Of a DNA stretch of 64,000 nt, positions 12,334 through 25,132 are shown piece by piece. The DNA lies in the NCBI GenBank assembly GCA_014058105.1, contig JACGCM010002205.1, forward strand, positions 2,356,001 to 2,420,000. Direction: 5' to 3'. Made by a program: the position numbers and the translations under genes. Below the pieces are notes generated by a model. It worked only from the letters and a program-made list of their open reading frames with translations. It did not search any database and was not told the origin of the DNA. The number at the start of each line of letters is the position of its first letter. The stretch's first letter is position 1. Origin of the DNA: Kingdonia uniflora (Eukaryota; Streptophyta; Magnoliopsida; Ranunculales; Circaeasteraceae).

Positions 12334-13381
12334 AATTAAGATAGTAGGGAGATGGGCGAGTTACGGGGGGAATTAATTTTAGAAGGAGATTGGTGAGTTA
12401 TTGGGGGAATTAATTTTTGAAGGAGATGATGGGAAAGTTGTTTTCTAAAATAAATTTGTTGTGGTTTAAGACGGGCTAGAGCTGCATGTGCGTCCCTTAA
12501 AGAGATTCATTTGTAATTAAAATTACCACGTGGAGCTTTATTATTTGAGTGTTCCCTGTGGAGAGCTCTCCATCATCCAAATTCCTTGAATTCGATATAG
12601 AAGCATAGTTGTTTATTTGGTACCATTTGTCGTGTTTGGGTGAATGTTATTTTTTTTTCGCGTAGTAGTTGGATTCGCAGTTGTTTTCAAAGTTTAGCTA
12701 TTTGAAATAGTTGAAATATTATTTTCAATAAATAAATATAAAATTTTATGATTTAGATATTCGCTAACTAACCTTGAACGACATTTAACATTGTTGGTTC
12801 CGTAGGGACAACTGATGAATGAACAACATCAAGCAAAGTGATACTTTTACCGAGATTGATCCTGGTTTTATTTGAATTCCTACGTTGGACCAAAATAAGT
12901 TTTCTTAACTGTCACTTTTATTTTTAGACTTCTTTCCATCCAAGTTCCATCGAACACTATACGCTAAATAATCATAGATGGTCGTGTGAATTTACTCAGT
13001 AATACATTTGAACGATGGATTAAAAGTTATTATGAAGAGCTAAAATATGGATGGATAAACAATGAAAGAACATTAAATGAGCATCATATCAATTGAAAAC
13101 TAAAAGAGAGAAGGGGAAAGTTTGAATCTGTTTTGGTTGTGGGATTCAAGCGTCAATGTTAAAACCTGAATAGAGAAATCGAATTTCGTTTGGCAGGAAA
13201 TTAGAGGGTAATTTGGAGAGCGTAATTGGAAGACGATAGGATGATGTTACCTTGAGAAGCTTCAAAATTAACAGGAAATCGATAGTGGGGAAATTTGCAC
13301 AAAAAATTGAGGATTATAAATAAAAATGCTTAAGGGAAGTCTAAGATTATTTTCTTTGTAACAGCCACCCTTAATTCTTAT
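12334..13381 (+). repeat. Unit U13, 1,048 bp, type B-like end
   Basis: Standard length with two subrepeats. Its middle (about 12590-13000) carries private variants, such as GTTTATTTGGTACC and AAAATTTTATGATTT, that recur in the duplicated part of U36 near 34860-35200. Confidence 0.9.
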
Positions 13382-13644
13382 AATTAAGTTAGTAAGAAGA
13401 TGGGTGAGTTACGGGGGAATTAATTTATGAAGAAGATGGGAGAGTTGCAGGGGAAATTAATTTTTGAAGGATATGGTGGTGATGTAGTTTTCTAAAATAA
13501 ATTTACTGTGGTTTAAGAAGGGCTGGAGTGGTATGTGGGACCCTTAAAGAGATTCATTTGTAATTAAAATTGCAACGTGGAGCTCTAATATTTGTGAGTT
13601 CCCTGAATTAATTTTTCTTTGTAACAGCCACCTTTATTTCTCAT
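13382..13644 (+). repeat. Unit U14, very short unit (263 bp)
   Basis: Only the first quarter of a unit is present: subrepeats, palindrome cluster, then GAGTTCCCTGA. At about 13605 it jumps to GAATTAATTTTTCTTTG and the TAACAGCC end segment. The same join is found in U30, U37, U38 and U42. The result is a tandem duplication of the segment that runs from TTTCTTTGTAACAG to GAGTTCCCTG. Confidence 0.93.
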
Positions 13645-14694
13645 AATTAAGGTAGTAAAGGGATGGGCGAGTTACGGGGGGAATTAATATTTGAAGGAGA
13701 TGGGTGAGTTACAGGGGGAATTAATTTTGGAAGGAGATGGTGGGGAAGTAGTTTTCTACAATACATTTACTGTGGTTTAAGACGGGCTGGAGTGGTATGT
13801 GGGACCCTTAAAGAGATTCATTTGTAATTTAAATAGCAACGTGGAGCTCTAATATTTGAGAGTTCCCTGAGGAGAGCTCTCCATCATCAAAATTCCTTGA
13901 ATTTAATATAGAAGTATAGTTGCTTTTCTTTGTACCATTTGTCGTGTTTGGGTGAATGTTCTTCTTTTTTCTCGTAGTAGTTGGATTCTCAGTTGTCTTC
14001 GAAGTTTAGCTATTTAAAATAGTTGAAATGTTATTTTCAATGAATAAATATAAACTTATAAGATTTACATATTCGTATACTAACCTTGAACGATATTTGA
14101 CATTGTTGGATCTACAGGGACTACTGATGAATGAACAACATCAGACAATGTGATATTTTTACTGGGATTGTTCTTGGTTTTTTTGGCATTCTTGCGCTGG
14201 ACAAAAATAAGTTTTCTTAACTGTCGTTTTTGTATACAGACTTTTTTCCATCCCGGTTCCATCGAACCCTAAATGCTGAATAATCATAGATGGTCAGGTA
14301 AATATACTCAGTTAGACATTTGAACGAAGGATTAAAAGTTATTATGAAAAACTAAAAGATGGATGGATAAACAATGAAAGAACATAAAATGAGCATCATT
14401 TCAATTAAAAACTAAAACGGGGAAGGGGAAAGTTAGAACCTATTTTGGTTGTGGGATTCAAGCTCCAATGTTAAAACTTGAATAGAGAAATCAAATTTAG
14501 TTTGGCAGGAAATTCGATGGTAATTTGAAGAGCCTAATTGGAAGACGATAAGATGATGTTACCTTGAGGAGCTTCAAAATTAGCAGCAAATCAATAGTGG
14601 GGAAATTAGCTCCAAATAAAAGAGGATTATAAATTAAAATTCCTAAGGGAGGTCTAAGATTATTTTCTTTGTAGCAACCACCTTTATTTATCAT
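13645..14694 (+). repeat. Unit U15, 1,050 bp, type B end
   Basis: Standard unit with two subrepeats that follows a short unit. Minus-strand frames are open at 14080-14262 and 14497-14694. Confidence 0.92.
14080..14262 (-). other. Recurrent 60-codon frame at offsets of about 436-618 (representative; not called a gene)
   Basis: A basic, lysine-rich start (QKRQLRKLIFVQRKNAKKTK) is followed by a more hydrophobic end with HSSVVPV. It is open in full in several units (3780-3977, 7941-8138, 30577-30759, 56957-57139, 60860-61045). It ends at the AG/GTTAGT step. No family is recognised. Read as a non-coding repeat segment, perhaps descended from a gene fragment. Confidence 0.25.
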
Positions 14695-15740
14695 AATTAA
14701 GTTAGTAAGGTTATGGGCGAGTTACGGTGGGAATTAATTTTTGAAGGAGATGGGTGAGTTCCAGGGGGAATTATTTTTTGAAAGAGATGGTGGGAAAGTA
14801 GTATTCTAAAATACATTTACTGTGGTTTAAGGCGGGCTGGAGTGTTATGTGGGACCCTTTAAGAGATTGATTTCAAATTAAAATCGCCACGTGGAGCTCT
14901 AATATTTGAGAGTTCCCTGAGGAGAGCTCTCCATCATCAAAATTCCTCAAATTTCATATAGAAGTATAGTTGTTTGTCATTATACCATTTGTTGTGTTTA
15001 GGTGAATGTTCTTTTTTCACGTAGAAGTTGGATTCTCAGTTGTCTTCGATGTTTAGCAATTAGAAATAGTTAAAATGTTATTTTCAATGAATAAATATAA
15101 ACTCTTAAGATTTAGATATTCGCAAACTAACCTTGAACGACATTTGACATTGTTGGTCCTACAGGGACTACTGATGAATAAACATCCTCTAACAATGTGA
15201 TATTTTTACCGGGATTGTTCATGGTTTTTTTGGAATTCCTACGTTGGACCAAAATAAGTTTTCTTATCTGTCGTTTTTGTTTTCAGACTTCTTTCCATCC
15301 TAGTTTCATCGAGCACTATACACTGAATAATCATAGATGGCCGTGTAAATATACTCAGTTTGAAATTTGAACGAAGGATTAAAAGTCTTTATGAAAAGCT
15401 AAAAGATGAATGGATAAACATGAAAGAACATAAAATGAGCATCATATCAGTTGAAAACTAAAAGAGAGACAGGGATAGTTAGAACCTGTTTTGGTTGTGG
15501 GATTCAAGCGTCAATATAAAAACTTGAGTAGAGAAATAAAATTTAGTTTGGCAGGAAATTAGAGGGTAATTTGAGGAGAGTAATTAGAAGACGATTGGAT
15601 GATGTTACCTTGAGGAGCTTCGAAATTAGCAGTAAATCAATAGTGGGGAAATTAACAGCAAATAAATAAGGATTAAAAATTGAAATGTCTAAGGGAAGAC
15701 TAAGAGTATTTTCTTTGTAATAGCCACCTCGATTTCGCAT
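14695..15740 (+). repeat. Unit U16, 1,046 bp, type A end
   Basis: Standard unit with two subrepeats. The terminal 65-codon frame is open at 15543-15740. Confidence 0.92.
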
Positions 15741-16710
15741 AATTAAGATAGTAAGGAGATGGGCGAGTTACGGGGGGAATTAATTTATGAAGAAAATGGG
15801 CAGGAGTGCTATGTGGGACCCTTAAAAAGATTCATTTGTAATTAAAATAGCCACGTGGAGCTCTAATATTTTAGAGTTCCCTGCGGAGAGCTCACCATCA
15901 TCCAAATTGCTTGAATGCCATATAGAAGTATAGTTGTTTACTTTTTTTACCATTTGTCGTGTTTGGGTCAATGTACTTCTTTTTTCCCGTAGAAGTTGGA
16001 TTCTCAGTTGTCTTCGATGTTTAGCTATTTGAAATAGTTGAAATGTTATTTTTAATGAATAAATATATACTTTTAAGATTTAGATATTCGTAAACTAACC
16101 TTGAACAACATTTGACATTGGTTGTTCGACAGGGTGTACTGATGAAAGAACAACATAAAAAAAATGTGATATTTTTACCTGGATTGTTCTTTGTTTCTTT
16201 GGCATTCGTACGTTGGACCCAAATAAGTTTTCTTAACCTTCGTTTTTGTATACAGACTTATTTATATCCTGGTTCCATCGAACACTATATGCTGAATAAT
16301 CATAGATGGTCGTGTAAATATACTCAGTAAAATATTTGAACGAAGGATTAAAAGTCTTTATAAAAAGCTAAAAGATGGATGGATAAGCAATGAAAGGTCA
16401 TAAAATGAGCATCAGATCAATTGAAAACTAAAAGGGGGACGGAGAAAGTTAGAACCTATTTTGGTTGTGGGATTCAAGCGACAATGCTAAAACTTGAAAA
16501 TAGAAATCAAATTTTGTTTGGAAGGTAATTCGAGGGTGATTTAAAGAGCGTAATTAAAAGATGATAGGATGATGTTACCTTGAGGAGCTTCGAAATTAGC
16601 AACAAATCAATAGTGGGGAAATTAACAGCAAAGAAAAAAAGATTATAAATAGAAATGTCTAAGGGAAGACTAAGAGTATTTTCATTCTAACAGCCACCAT
16701 GATTTCTCAT
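15741..16710 (+). repeat. Unit U17, 970 bp, 78-bp deletion, type A end
   Basis: At about 15800 the first subrepeat passes from GAAAATGGGC into AGGAGTGCTATGTGGG, removing the second subrepeat and the start of the next segment. GGGC is shared between GATGGGCGAG and GACGGGCTGG, so short homology may have guided the loss. A plus-strand 72-codon frame at 16112-16330 is private to this copy. Confidence 0.91.
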
Positions 16711-17794
16711 AATTAAGATAGTAAGGAGTTGGGCGGGTTACTGGAGAAATTAATTTATTAATGAGATGGGCGATTTACAGGGGGAATTATTTTTTCAAGG
16801 AGATGGGTGAGTTACAGGGGGAATTAATTTTTGAAGGAGATGGTGGGAAAGTTGTTTTCTAAAATACATTTACTGTTGTTTAAGACGGGATGGAGTGGTA
16901 TGTGGGACCCTTAAAGAGATTCATTTGAAATTAAAATTGCCACGTGGAGCTCTAATATTTGTGAGTTCCCTGTGTAGAGCTCTCCATCATCAAAATTCCT
17001 TGAATTTAAAATAAAAGTATAGTTGTTAGTCTTTATACCATTTGTCGTATTTGGGTGAATGTTCTCTTTTCACGTAGTAGTTGGATTCTCAGTTGTCTAC
17101 GATGTTTAGCAATTATAAATAGTTGAAATGTTATTTTAAATGAATAAATATAAACTTTTAAGATTTAGATATTCGCAAACTAACCTTAAACGACATTTGA
17201 CATTGTTGGTTCTACAGGGACTAATGATGAATGAACAACATCAAACAATGTGATATTTTTGCCGGGATTGTTCTTGGTTTTTTTAGAATTCCTACGTTGG
17301 ACCAAAATATGTTTTCTAATCTGTCGTTTTTGTTTTCTGACTTCTTTCCATCCTAGTTCTATCGAACACTATACGCTGAAAAATCATAGATGCTCGTGTA
17401 AATATACTCAGTATGACATTTGAATGAAGGATTAAAAGTCATTATGAAAAGCTAAAAGATGAATGGATAAACAATAAATGAACATAAAATGAGCATCATA
17501 TCAATTGAAAACTAAAAGAGAGATGGGGAAAGGTAGAACCTGTTTTGATTGCGGGATTCAAGCGTCAATGTAAAAACTTGAATAGAGATATAAAATTTAG
17601 TTTGGCAGGAAATTAGAAGGTAATTTGAAGAGAGTAATTAGAAGACGATAGAATGATGTTACCTTGAATAGCTTCGAAATTAGCAGTAAATCAATAGTGG
17701 AGAAATTAGCAGCAAATAAATGAGGATTATAAATAAAAATGTCTAAGGGAGGACTAAGAGTATTTTCTTTGTAATAGCCACCTCGATTTCTCAT
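16711..17794 (+). repeat. Unit U18, 1,084 bp, three subrepeats, type A end
   Basis: Long by one 37-bp subrepeat; three copies lie at about 16723-16838. The 65-codon frame is open at 17597-17794. It is followed by a one-subrepeat unit, so neighbours differ by two subrepeats. Confidence 0.93.
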
Positions 17795-18806
17795 AATTAA
17801 GATAGTAAGGAGATGGGCGAGTTACGGGAGGAATTAATTATTGAAGGAGATGGTGGGAAAGTAGTTTTCTAAAATTCATTTACTGTGGTTTAAGACGGTC
17901 TGGAGTGCTATGTGGGACCCTTATAGAGATTCATTTGTTATTAAAGTCGCCATGCGAAGCTCTAATATTTTAGAGTTCCCTCAGGAGAGCTCTCCGTCAT
18001 CAAAATTCCTTGAATTTCAAATGGAAGTATAGTTGTTAGTCTTTGTACCATTTGTCGTGTTTGGGTGAATGTTCATATTTTTTCACGGAGATGTTGGATT
18101 CTCAGTTGTCTTTAAATTTTAGCGGTTGAAATGGTTGAAATGTTATTTTTAATGAATAAATATAAACTTTTAAGATTTAGATATTCGTAAACTAACCTTG
18201 AACAACATTTGGCAATGTTGGTTCTTCAGGGAGTACTGATGAATGAACAACATCAAACAATGTGATATTTTTACCTGGATTGTTCTTTATTTTTCTGGCA
18301 TTCTTACGTTAGACAAAAATAAGTTTTCTTAACTGTCGTTTTTGTATACAGACTTATTTCCATCCTTGCTCCATCGAACACTATACGCTGAATAATCATA
18401 GATGGTCGTGTAAATATACTGAGTAAGACATTTGAACGAAGGATTAAAAGTCATTATGAAAAGCTTAAAGATGGATGGATAACCAATAAAAGGACATTAA
18501 ATGAGCATCATATCAATTGAAAACTAAAATGGGGAAGGGGAAAGTTTAAACCTGTTTTTCTTATGTGATTCAAGCGTCAATGTTAAAACTTTAATCGAGA
18601 AATCAAATTTAGTTTGGAATGAAATTTGAGGGTAATTTAAAGAGCGTAATTAAAAGTGGATAGGATGATGTTACCTTTAGGAGCTTCGAAATTAGCAACA
18701 AATCCATAGTGGGGAAATTAACAGCAAATAAATGAGGATTATAAATAGAAATGTCTAAGGGAAGACTAAGAGTATTATCCTTGTAACTGCCACCTAGATT
18801 TCTCAT
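17795..18806 (+). repeat. Unit U19, 1,012 bp, one subrepeat, type A end
   Basis: Short by exactly one 37-bp subrepeat. The 65-codon frame is open at 18609-18806. Confidence 0.92.
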
Positions 18807-19890
18807 AATTTAGATATTAAGGTGATGACGAGTTACGGGGGGAATTATTTTTGAAGGAGATGGACGAGTTACTGAGGGAATTAATTTTTGAAGGAGATGG
18901 GTGAGTTACAGGGGGAATTAATTTTAGAAGGAGATGGTGGGAAAGTAGTTGTCTAAAATATATTTACTCTTGTTAAAGATAGGCTGGAGTGGTATGTGGG
19001 ACCCTTAAAGAGATTCAATTATAATTAAAATCTCTACGTGGAGCTCTAGTATTTGAGAGTTCCCTGAGGAGAGCTCTCCATCATCCAAATTCCTTGAATT
19101 TCATTTAAAAGTATTACTGTTTGTATTTGTACCATTTGTCGTGTTTGGGAGAATGTTCTTCTTTTTTCACGTAGTAGTTGGATTCTTAGTTGTCTTCAAA
19201 GTTTAGATATTGGAAATAAGTGAAATGTTATTTTTAATGAATAAATATAATCTTTTAAGATTTAGATATTTGCAAACTAACCGTGAACGACATTTGACAT
19301 CGCTAGTTCTACAGGTACTACTAATGAATGAACAACATCAAACAATGTGTTATATTTATCGGGATTGTTCTGGGTTTTTTTGGAATTCTAACGTTGGACC
19401 AAAATAAGTTTTCTTATCTGTTATTTTTGTTTTCAGACTTCTTTTCATCCAGGCTCCATCAAACATAATACGTTGAATAATCATAGATGGTCGTGTAAAT
19501 ATACTCAGTAAGACATTTGAACGAAGGATTAAAAGTCATTATGAAAAGCTAAAAGATAGATAGATAAACAATGATAGAACATAAAATGAGCATCATATTT
19601 ATTAAAAACTAAAATAGAGAAAGGGAAAGTTAGAGCCTGTTTTAGTTGTGGGATTCAACTCTCAACGTTAAAACCTGAATAGAGAAATAAAATTTAGTTT
19701 GGCAGGAAATTAGAGGGTAATTTGAAGAGCGTAATTGGATGACTATAGGATGATGTTACCTTGAGGTGCTTCGAAATTAGCAGCAAATCAATTGTGGGGA
19801 AATTAGCTGCAATAAATGAGGATTATAAATAGAAATGCCAAAGGGAGGTCTAAGATTATTTTCTTTGTAACAGCCACCTTGATTTCTCAT
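18807..19890 (+). repeat. Unit U20, 1,084 bp, three subrepeats, type B end; pairs with U26
   Basis: Three subrepeats lie at about 18817-18930. It shares private variants with U26 6.3 kb downstream: TTGTTAAAGA after the subrepeats, GATATTGGAAATAAGTG in the middle and a GATAGATAGATAAAC purine tract. It opens the first copy of the six-unit-period block. Confidence 0.91.
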
Positions 19891-20938
19891 AATTAAGATA
19901 GTAAGGAGATGGGCGAGTTATGGGGGGAATTAATATTTGAAGAAGATTGGTGAGTTACAGGAGGAATTAATTTTTGAAGGAGAAGGTGGGAAAGAAGTTT
20001 TCTAAAGTACACTTACTGTGGCTTATGATGGGCTAGAGTGGTATGTGGGACACTTAAAGAGATTCATTTGTAATTAAAATCACCACGTAGGGCTCTAATA
20101 CTTGAGAGTTTCCAACGAGAGTACTACATCATTCAAATTCCTTGAATTCCATATAGAAGTATGGTTGTTTATCTTTGTACCATTTGTCGTGTTTGGGTGA
20201 ATGTTCCTCTTTTTTCACGTAGTAGTTGGATTCTCAGTTGCCTTTGAAGTTTAGCTATTTGAAATAGTTGAAATATTAATTTCAATGAATAAATACAAAC
20301 TTTAAAGATTTAGATATTCGCAAGCTAAACTTGAACGACATTTAACATTGCTGGTTCTACAGGGACTACTGATGAATGAACAACATCAAACAATATGATA
20401 TGCTTAACGGAATTTTTCTTGGATTTTTTGGCATTCTTACGTTGGGCCAAAATAAGTTTCTTAACTGTCGTTTTTGTTTACAGACATCTTTCTATCCTGG
20501 TTCCATCAAACACTATACGGCGAATAATCATAGATGGTCGTGTAAATATACTTAGTAAGACATTTGAACAAAGGATTAAAAGTCATTATGAAAAGCTAAA
20601 AGATGGATGGATAAACAATGATAGAACATAAAATGAACATTATATCAATAGAAAACTAAAAATGGGAAGGGGAAAGTTAAAACCTATTTTGGTTGTGGGA
20701 TTCATGCGTCAATGTTAAAACTTAAATAGAAAAATCTAATTTTGTTTGGCAGGAAATTAGAGGGCAATTTGAAGAGCGTAATTGGAAGACGATAGGATGG
20801 CGTTACCTTGAGGTGCTTTAAAATTAGCAGCAAATCAATAGTGGGGAAATTAACAGCAAATAAATGGGGATTATAAATAGAAATGCCATAGGGAGGTCTA
20901 AGATTATTTTCTTTGTAGCATTCACCTTTATTTCTTAT
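19891..20938 (+). repeat. Unit U21, 1,048 bp, type B end; pairs with U27
   Basis: Standard length. Variants shared with U27 include CACTTACTG with a CTAGAGTGG tail, CATTTAACATTGCTGG, and a TTAAC..GATTTTTCTTGG or GAATTTTTCTTGG motif. A plus-strand 78-codon frame at 20395-20631 is private. Confidence 0.91.
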
Positions 20939-21985
20939 AATTAAGATAGTAAAGGGATGGGCGAGTTACGGGGGGAATTAATTATGGAAGGTGATGGTCG
21001 AGTTACAGGGGTAATTAATTTTAGAAGGAGATGTTGGGAAAGAAGTTTTCAAAAATACATTTACTGTGGTTTAAGACGGGCTGGAGTGGTATGTGAGACC
21101 CTTAAAGAGATACATTTGTAATTAAAATCGCCACGTGGAGCTCTTATATTTGAGAGTTCCCTTAGTAGAGCTCTTCATCATCAAAATTCCTTGTATTTAA
21201 TATAAAAGTATAGTTGTTTGCCTTTGTACCATTTGTCGTGTTTGGGTGAATGTTCTTTTTTCATGTAGTTCTTTGATTCTCAGTGGTCTTCGGAGTTTAA
21301 CAATTTTAAATAGTTGAAATATTATTTTCAATGAATAAATATAAACTTTTAAGATTTAGATATTCGCAAACTAACCTTGAACGACATTTGACATTGTTGG
21401 TTCTACAGGGACAACTGATGAATGAACAACATCAAGCAATGTGATATTTTTGCCGGGATTGATCTTGGTTTTATTGGAATTCTTATGTTGGACCAAAATA
21501 AGTTTTCTTAACTGTCGTTTTAATTTTCCGACTTCTTTCCATCCTGGTTCAATCGAGCACTATACGCTAAATAATCATAGATGGTCTTGTAAATATACCT
21601 TGTAAGACATTTGAACGAAGGATTAAAAGTGATTATGAAAAGCTATGAGATGGACTGATAAACAATGAAAGAACATAAAATGAGCATCATATCAATTGAA
21701 AACTAAAAAGGAGAAGGGTAAAGTTTGAACCTGATTAGGTTTCGGGATTCAAGCGTCAATGTTTAAACCTGGATAGAGAAATAAAATTTAGTTTGGCTGG
21801 AAATTAGAGGGTAATTTGAAGAACGTAATTGGAAGACGATAGGATGACGTTATGTTGAGGAGCTTCGAAATTAGCAGCAAATCAATAGTGGGGAATTTTA
21901 CAGCAAATAAATGAGGAATATAAATAGAAATGTCTTAGGGAAAACTAAGAGTATTTTCTTTGTAACAGCCACCTTTATTTCACAT
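20939..21985 (+). repeat. Unit U22, 1,047 bp, type A end; pairs with U28
   Basis: Standard unit. It shares with U28 the rare tail AACCTGATTAGGTTTCGGG and other private changes, 6,290 bp apart. Confidence 0.91.
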
Positions 21986-23031
21986 AATTAAGATAGTACG
22001 GAGATGGGCGAGTTACGGTGGGAATTATTTTCGGAAGGAGATGGGTAAGTTATAGGGGGAGTTAATTTTTAAAGGAGATGGTTGGAATGAAGTTTTCTAA
22101 AATACATTTACTGTGGTTTAAGATGGGTTGGAGTGGTATGTGGAACCCTTAAAGAGATTCATTTGAAATTTAAATCGCCACGTGGAGCTCTAATATTAGA
22201 GTGTTCCCTGAGGAGAGTTTTCCATCATCCAAATTTCTTTAATTTCATATAGAGGTATAGTTGTTTTTCTTTGTACCATTTGTCATGTTTGGGCAAATGT
22301 TTTTTTTCACGTAGTAGCTGGATTCTCAGTTGTCTACGAAGTTAAGCAATTTTAAATAGTTGAAATGTTATTTTCAATGAATAAATATAAACTTTTAAGA
22401 TTTAGATATTCGCAAACTAACCTTGAACGACATTTGACATTGTTGGATCTACAGGGACAACTGATGAATGAACAGCATCAAACAATGTGATATTTTTACC
22501 GGGATTGTTCTTGGTTTTATTTGAATTCATATGTTGGGCCAAAATAAGTTTTCTTAACTGTCATTTTAATTTTCTGACTTCTTTCCTTCCTGGTTCAATC
22601 GAACACTATACGCTAAATAATAATAGATGGTCTTGTAAATATACTCAGTAAGACATTTGAACGATGGATTAAAGGTGATAATGAAAGGCTTTAAGATGGA
22701 TGGATAAACAATGAATGAACATAAAATGAGCATCATATCAATTGAAAACTAAAACAGAGAAGGGACAAGTTAGAACCTGTTATTGTTGCGGGATTCAAGC
22801 GTCAATATTAAAACATGAATATAGAAATAAAATTTAGTTTGGCAGGAAATTAAAGGATAATTTGAAGAACATAATTGGAAGAGGATAGGATGATGTTTCC
22901 ATGAGGAGCTTTGAAATTAGCAGCAAATCTATAGAGGGGAAATTTACAGCAAATAAATGAGGAATATAAATAGAAATGTCTAAGGGAAGACTAAGAGTAT
23001 TTTCTTTGTAACAGCCATCTTGATTTCTCAT
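21986..23031 (+). repeat. Unit U23, 1,046 bp, type A end; left half pairs with U29
   Basis: Standard unit. Its first half resembles U29 (GGTTGGAGTGGTATGTGGAACCC, read in two parts, and a TTTTTTTTCACGTA tract). The terminal frame is open at 22834-23031. Confidence 0.9.
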
Positions 23032-24081
23032 AATTAAGATAGTAAGGAGATGGGCGAGTTACGGGGGGAATTAATTTTTTATGGTGATGGGTGAGTTCCT
23101 GGGGGTAATAATTTAAGAAAGAGATGGTGGGAAAGTTGATTTCTAAAATAGATTTACTGTGGTTTAAGACTGGCTGGAGTGGTATGTGGGACCCTTAAAG
23201 AGATTCATTTGTAATTAAAATCGCCACGTGGAGATCTTATATTTGAGAGTTCCTTGAGGAGAGCTCTACATCATCCAAATTCTTTGAATTTCATATAGAA
23301 GTATAGTTGTTTATCTTTGTACTATTTGACGCGTTTGGGAGAATGTTCTTCTTTTTTCACGTACTAGTTGGATTTTCAGTTGTCCTCGAAGTTTAGCTAT
23401 TTGAAATAGTTGAAATGTTATTTTCAATAAATAAATATAAACTTTTAAGATTTCGATATTCGAAAACTAACCTTGAACGACATTTGACATTGTTGGTTCT
23501 TCAGGGACTACTAATGAATGAACAACATCAAACAATGTAATATATTTACCGAGATTGTTCATAGTTTTTTAGGCATTTCTACGTTGGACCAAAATTATTA
23601 TTCTTAACTGCCGTTTCAGTTTTCAGACTTCTTTCCATCCTGGCTCCATCGAACACTATACCCTGAATAATCCAAGATGGTCGTGTAAATATACTCAGTA
23701 AAACATTTGAACGATGGATTAAATGTCATTATGAAAAGATAAAAAATGGATGGATAAACAATGAAAGAACTTAAAATAAGCATCATATCAATTGAAAACT
23801 AAAAGATTGAAGGGGAAAGTTAGAACCTGTTTTGGTTATGGGATTCAAGCGTCAATGTTAAAACCTGAATAGAGAAATCAAATTTATTTCGGCAGGAAAT
23901 TAGAAGGTAATATGAAGAGCGTAATTGAAAGACGATAGGATGATGTTACCTTGAGGAGTTTCAAAATTTGCAACAAATCATTAGTGGGGAAATTAACAGC
24001 AAATAAGTGAGGATTATAAATAGAAATGCCAAAGGGAGGTCTAAGATTATTTTTTTTGTAACAACCACCTTTATTTCTCAT
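23032..24081 (+). repeat. Unit U24, 1,050 bp, type B end; holds start of the near-identical island
   Basis: Standard unit. From about 23686 onward it is almost identical to 35250 onward in U36. The 65-codon frame at 23884-24081 encodes exactly the same residues as the one at 35448-35645, the only identical pair of this frame in the window. Confidence 0.93.
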
Positions 24082-25132
24082 AGTTAAGATAGTAATGAGA
24101 TGGGCGAGTTACGGGGGGAATTAATTTTGGAAGGAGATGGGTGAGTTATTGGGGGAATTAATTTTTGAAGGAGATGGTGTGAAAGTAGTTTTCTAAAATA
24201 AATTTACAGTGGTTTAAGGCGGGCTGGAGTGGAATGTGGAACCCTTAATGAGAATCATTTGTAATTAAAATTGCCACGTGGAGCTCTAATATTTGAGAGT
24301 TCCCTGAGGAGAACTCTCCATCATCCAAATTCCTTGAATTTCATATAGAAGTATATTTGTTTGTCTTTGTACCATTTGTCATGTTTGGGAGAATGTTCTT
24401 CTTTTTTCACGTAGTAGTTGGATTCTCAGTTGTCTTCGAAGTTTTGCTATTTGAAATAGTTGAAATGCTATTTTCAAGGAATAAATATAAATTTTTAAGA
24501 TTTAGATATTCGTAAAGTAACCATGAGCGACATTTGACATTGTTGGTTCTACAGGTACTACTGATGAATGAACAACATCAAACAATATGATATTTTTACC
24601 GGGATTGTTCTTGGTTTTATTGGGCATTCTTACGTTGGACCAAAATAAGTTTTCTTAACTGTCAATTTTGTATACAGACTTATTTCCATCCTGGTTCCAT
24701 AGAACACTATACGCTGAATAATCATAGATGGTCGTGTAAATTTACTCAGTAAGACTTCTGAACGAAGGATTAAAAGTCATTATGAAAAGCTAAAAGATGG
24801 ATGGATAAATAATGAAAGAACATAAAATGAGCATCATATAAATTTAAAACTAAAAAAAGGAAGGGGAAAGTTAGAGCCTATTTTGGTTGTGGGATTCAAG
24901 CGTTAATGTTAAAACTCGAATAGAGAAATCAAATTAAAGTTGGCAAGAAATTCGAGGGCCATTTGAAGGACGTAATTCGAAAATGATAGGATGATGTTTC
25001 CTTGATGAGCTTTGAAATTCGCAACAAATCAATAGTGAGGAAATTAACAGCAAATAAATGAGGATTATAAATAGAAATGTTTAAGGGAAGACTAAGTTTA
25101 TTTTCTTTGTAACAACCACCTTGATTTCTCTT
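24082..25132 (+). repeat. Unit U25, 1,051 bp, type A end
   Basis: Standard unit. Its first 223 bp (to 24304) complete the near-identical island shared with 35646-35868; identity drops abruptly after the GAGAGTTCCC motif. The anchor at its right end reads CTCTTAG. Confidence 0.91.

Noticed and set aside
16112..16330. Plus-strand 72-codon frame, and similar ones at 7235, 19210, 20395, 28758, 42453 and 59901
   Set aside because: Each is open in one or few units, and the equivalent positions elsewhere carry stops.
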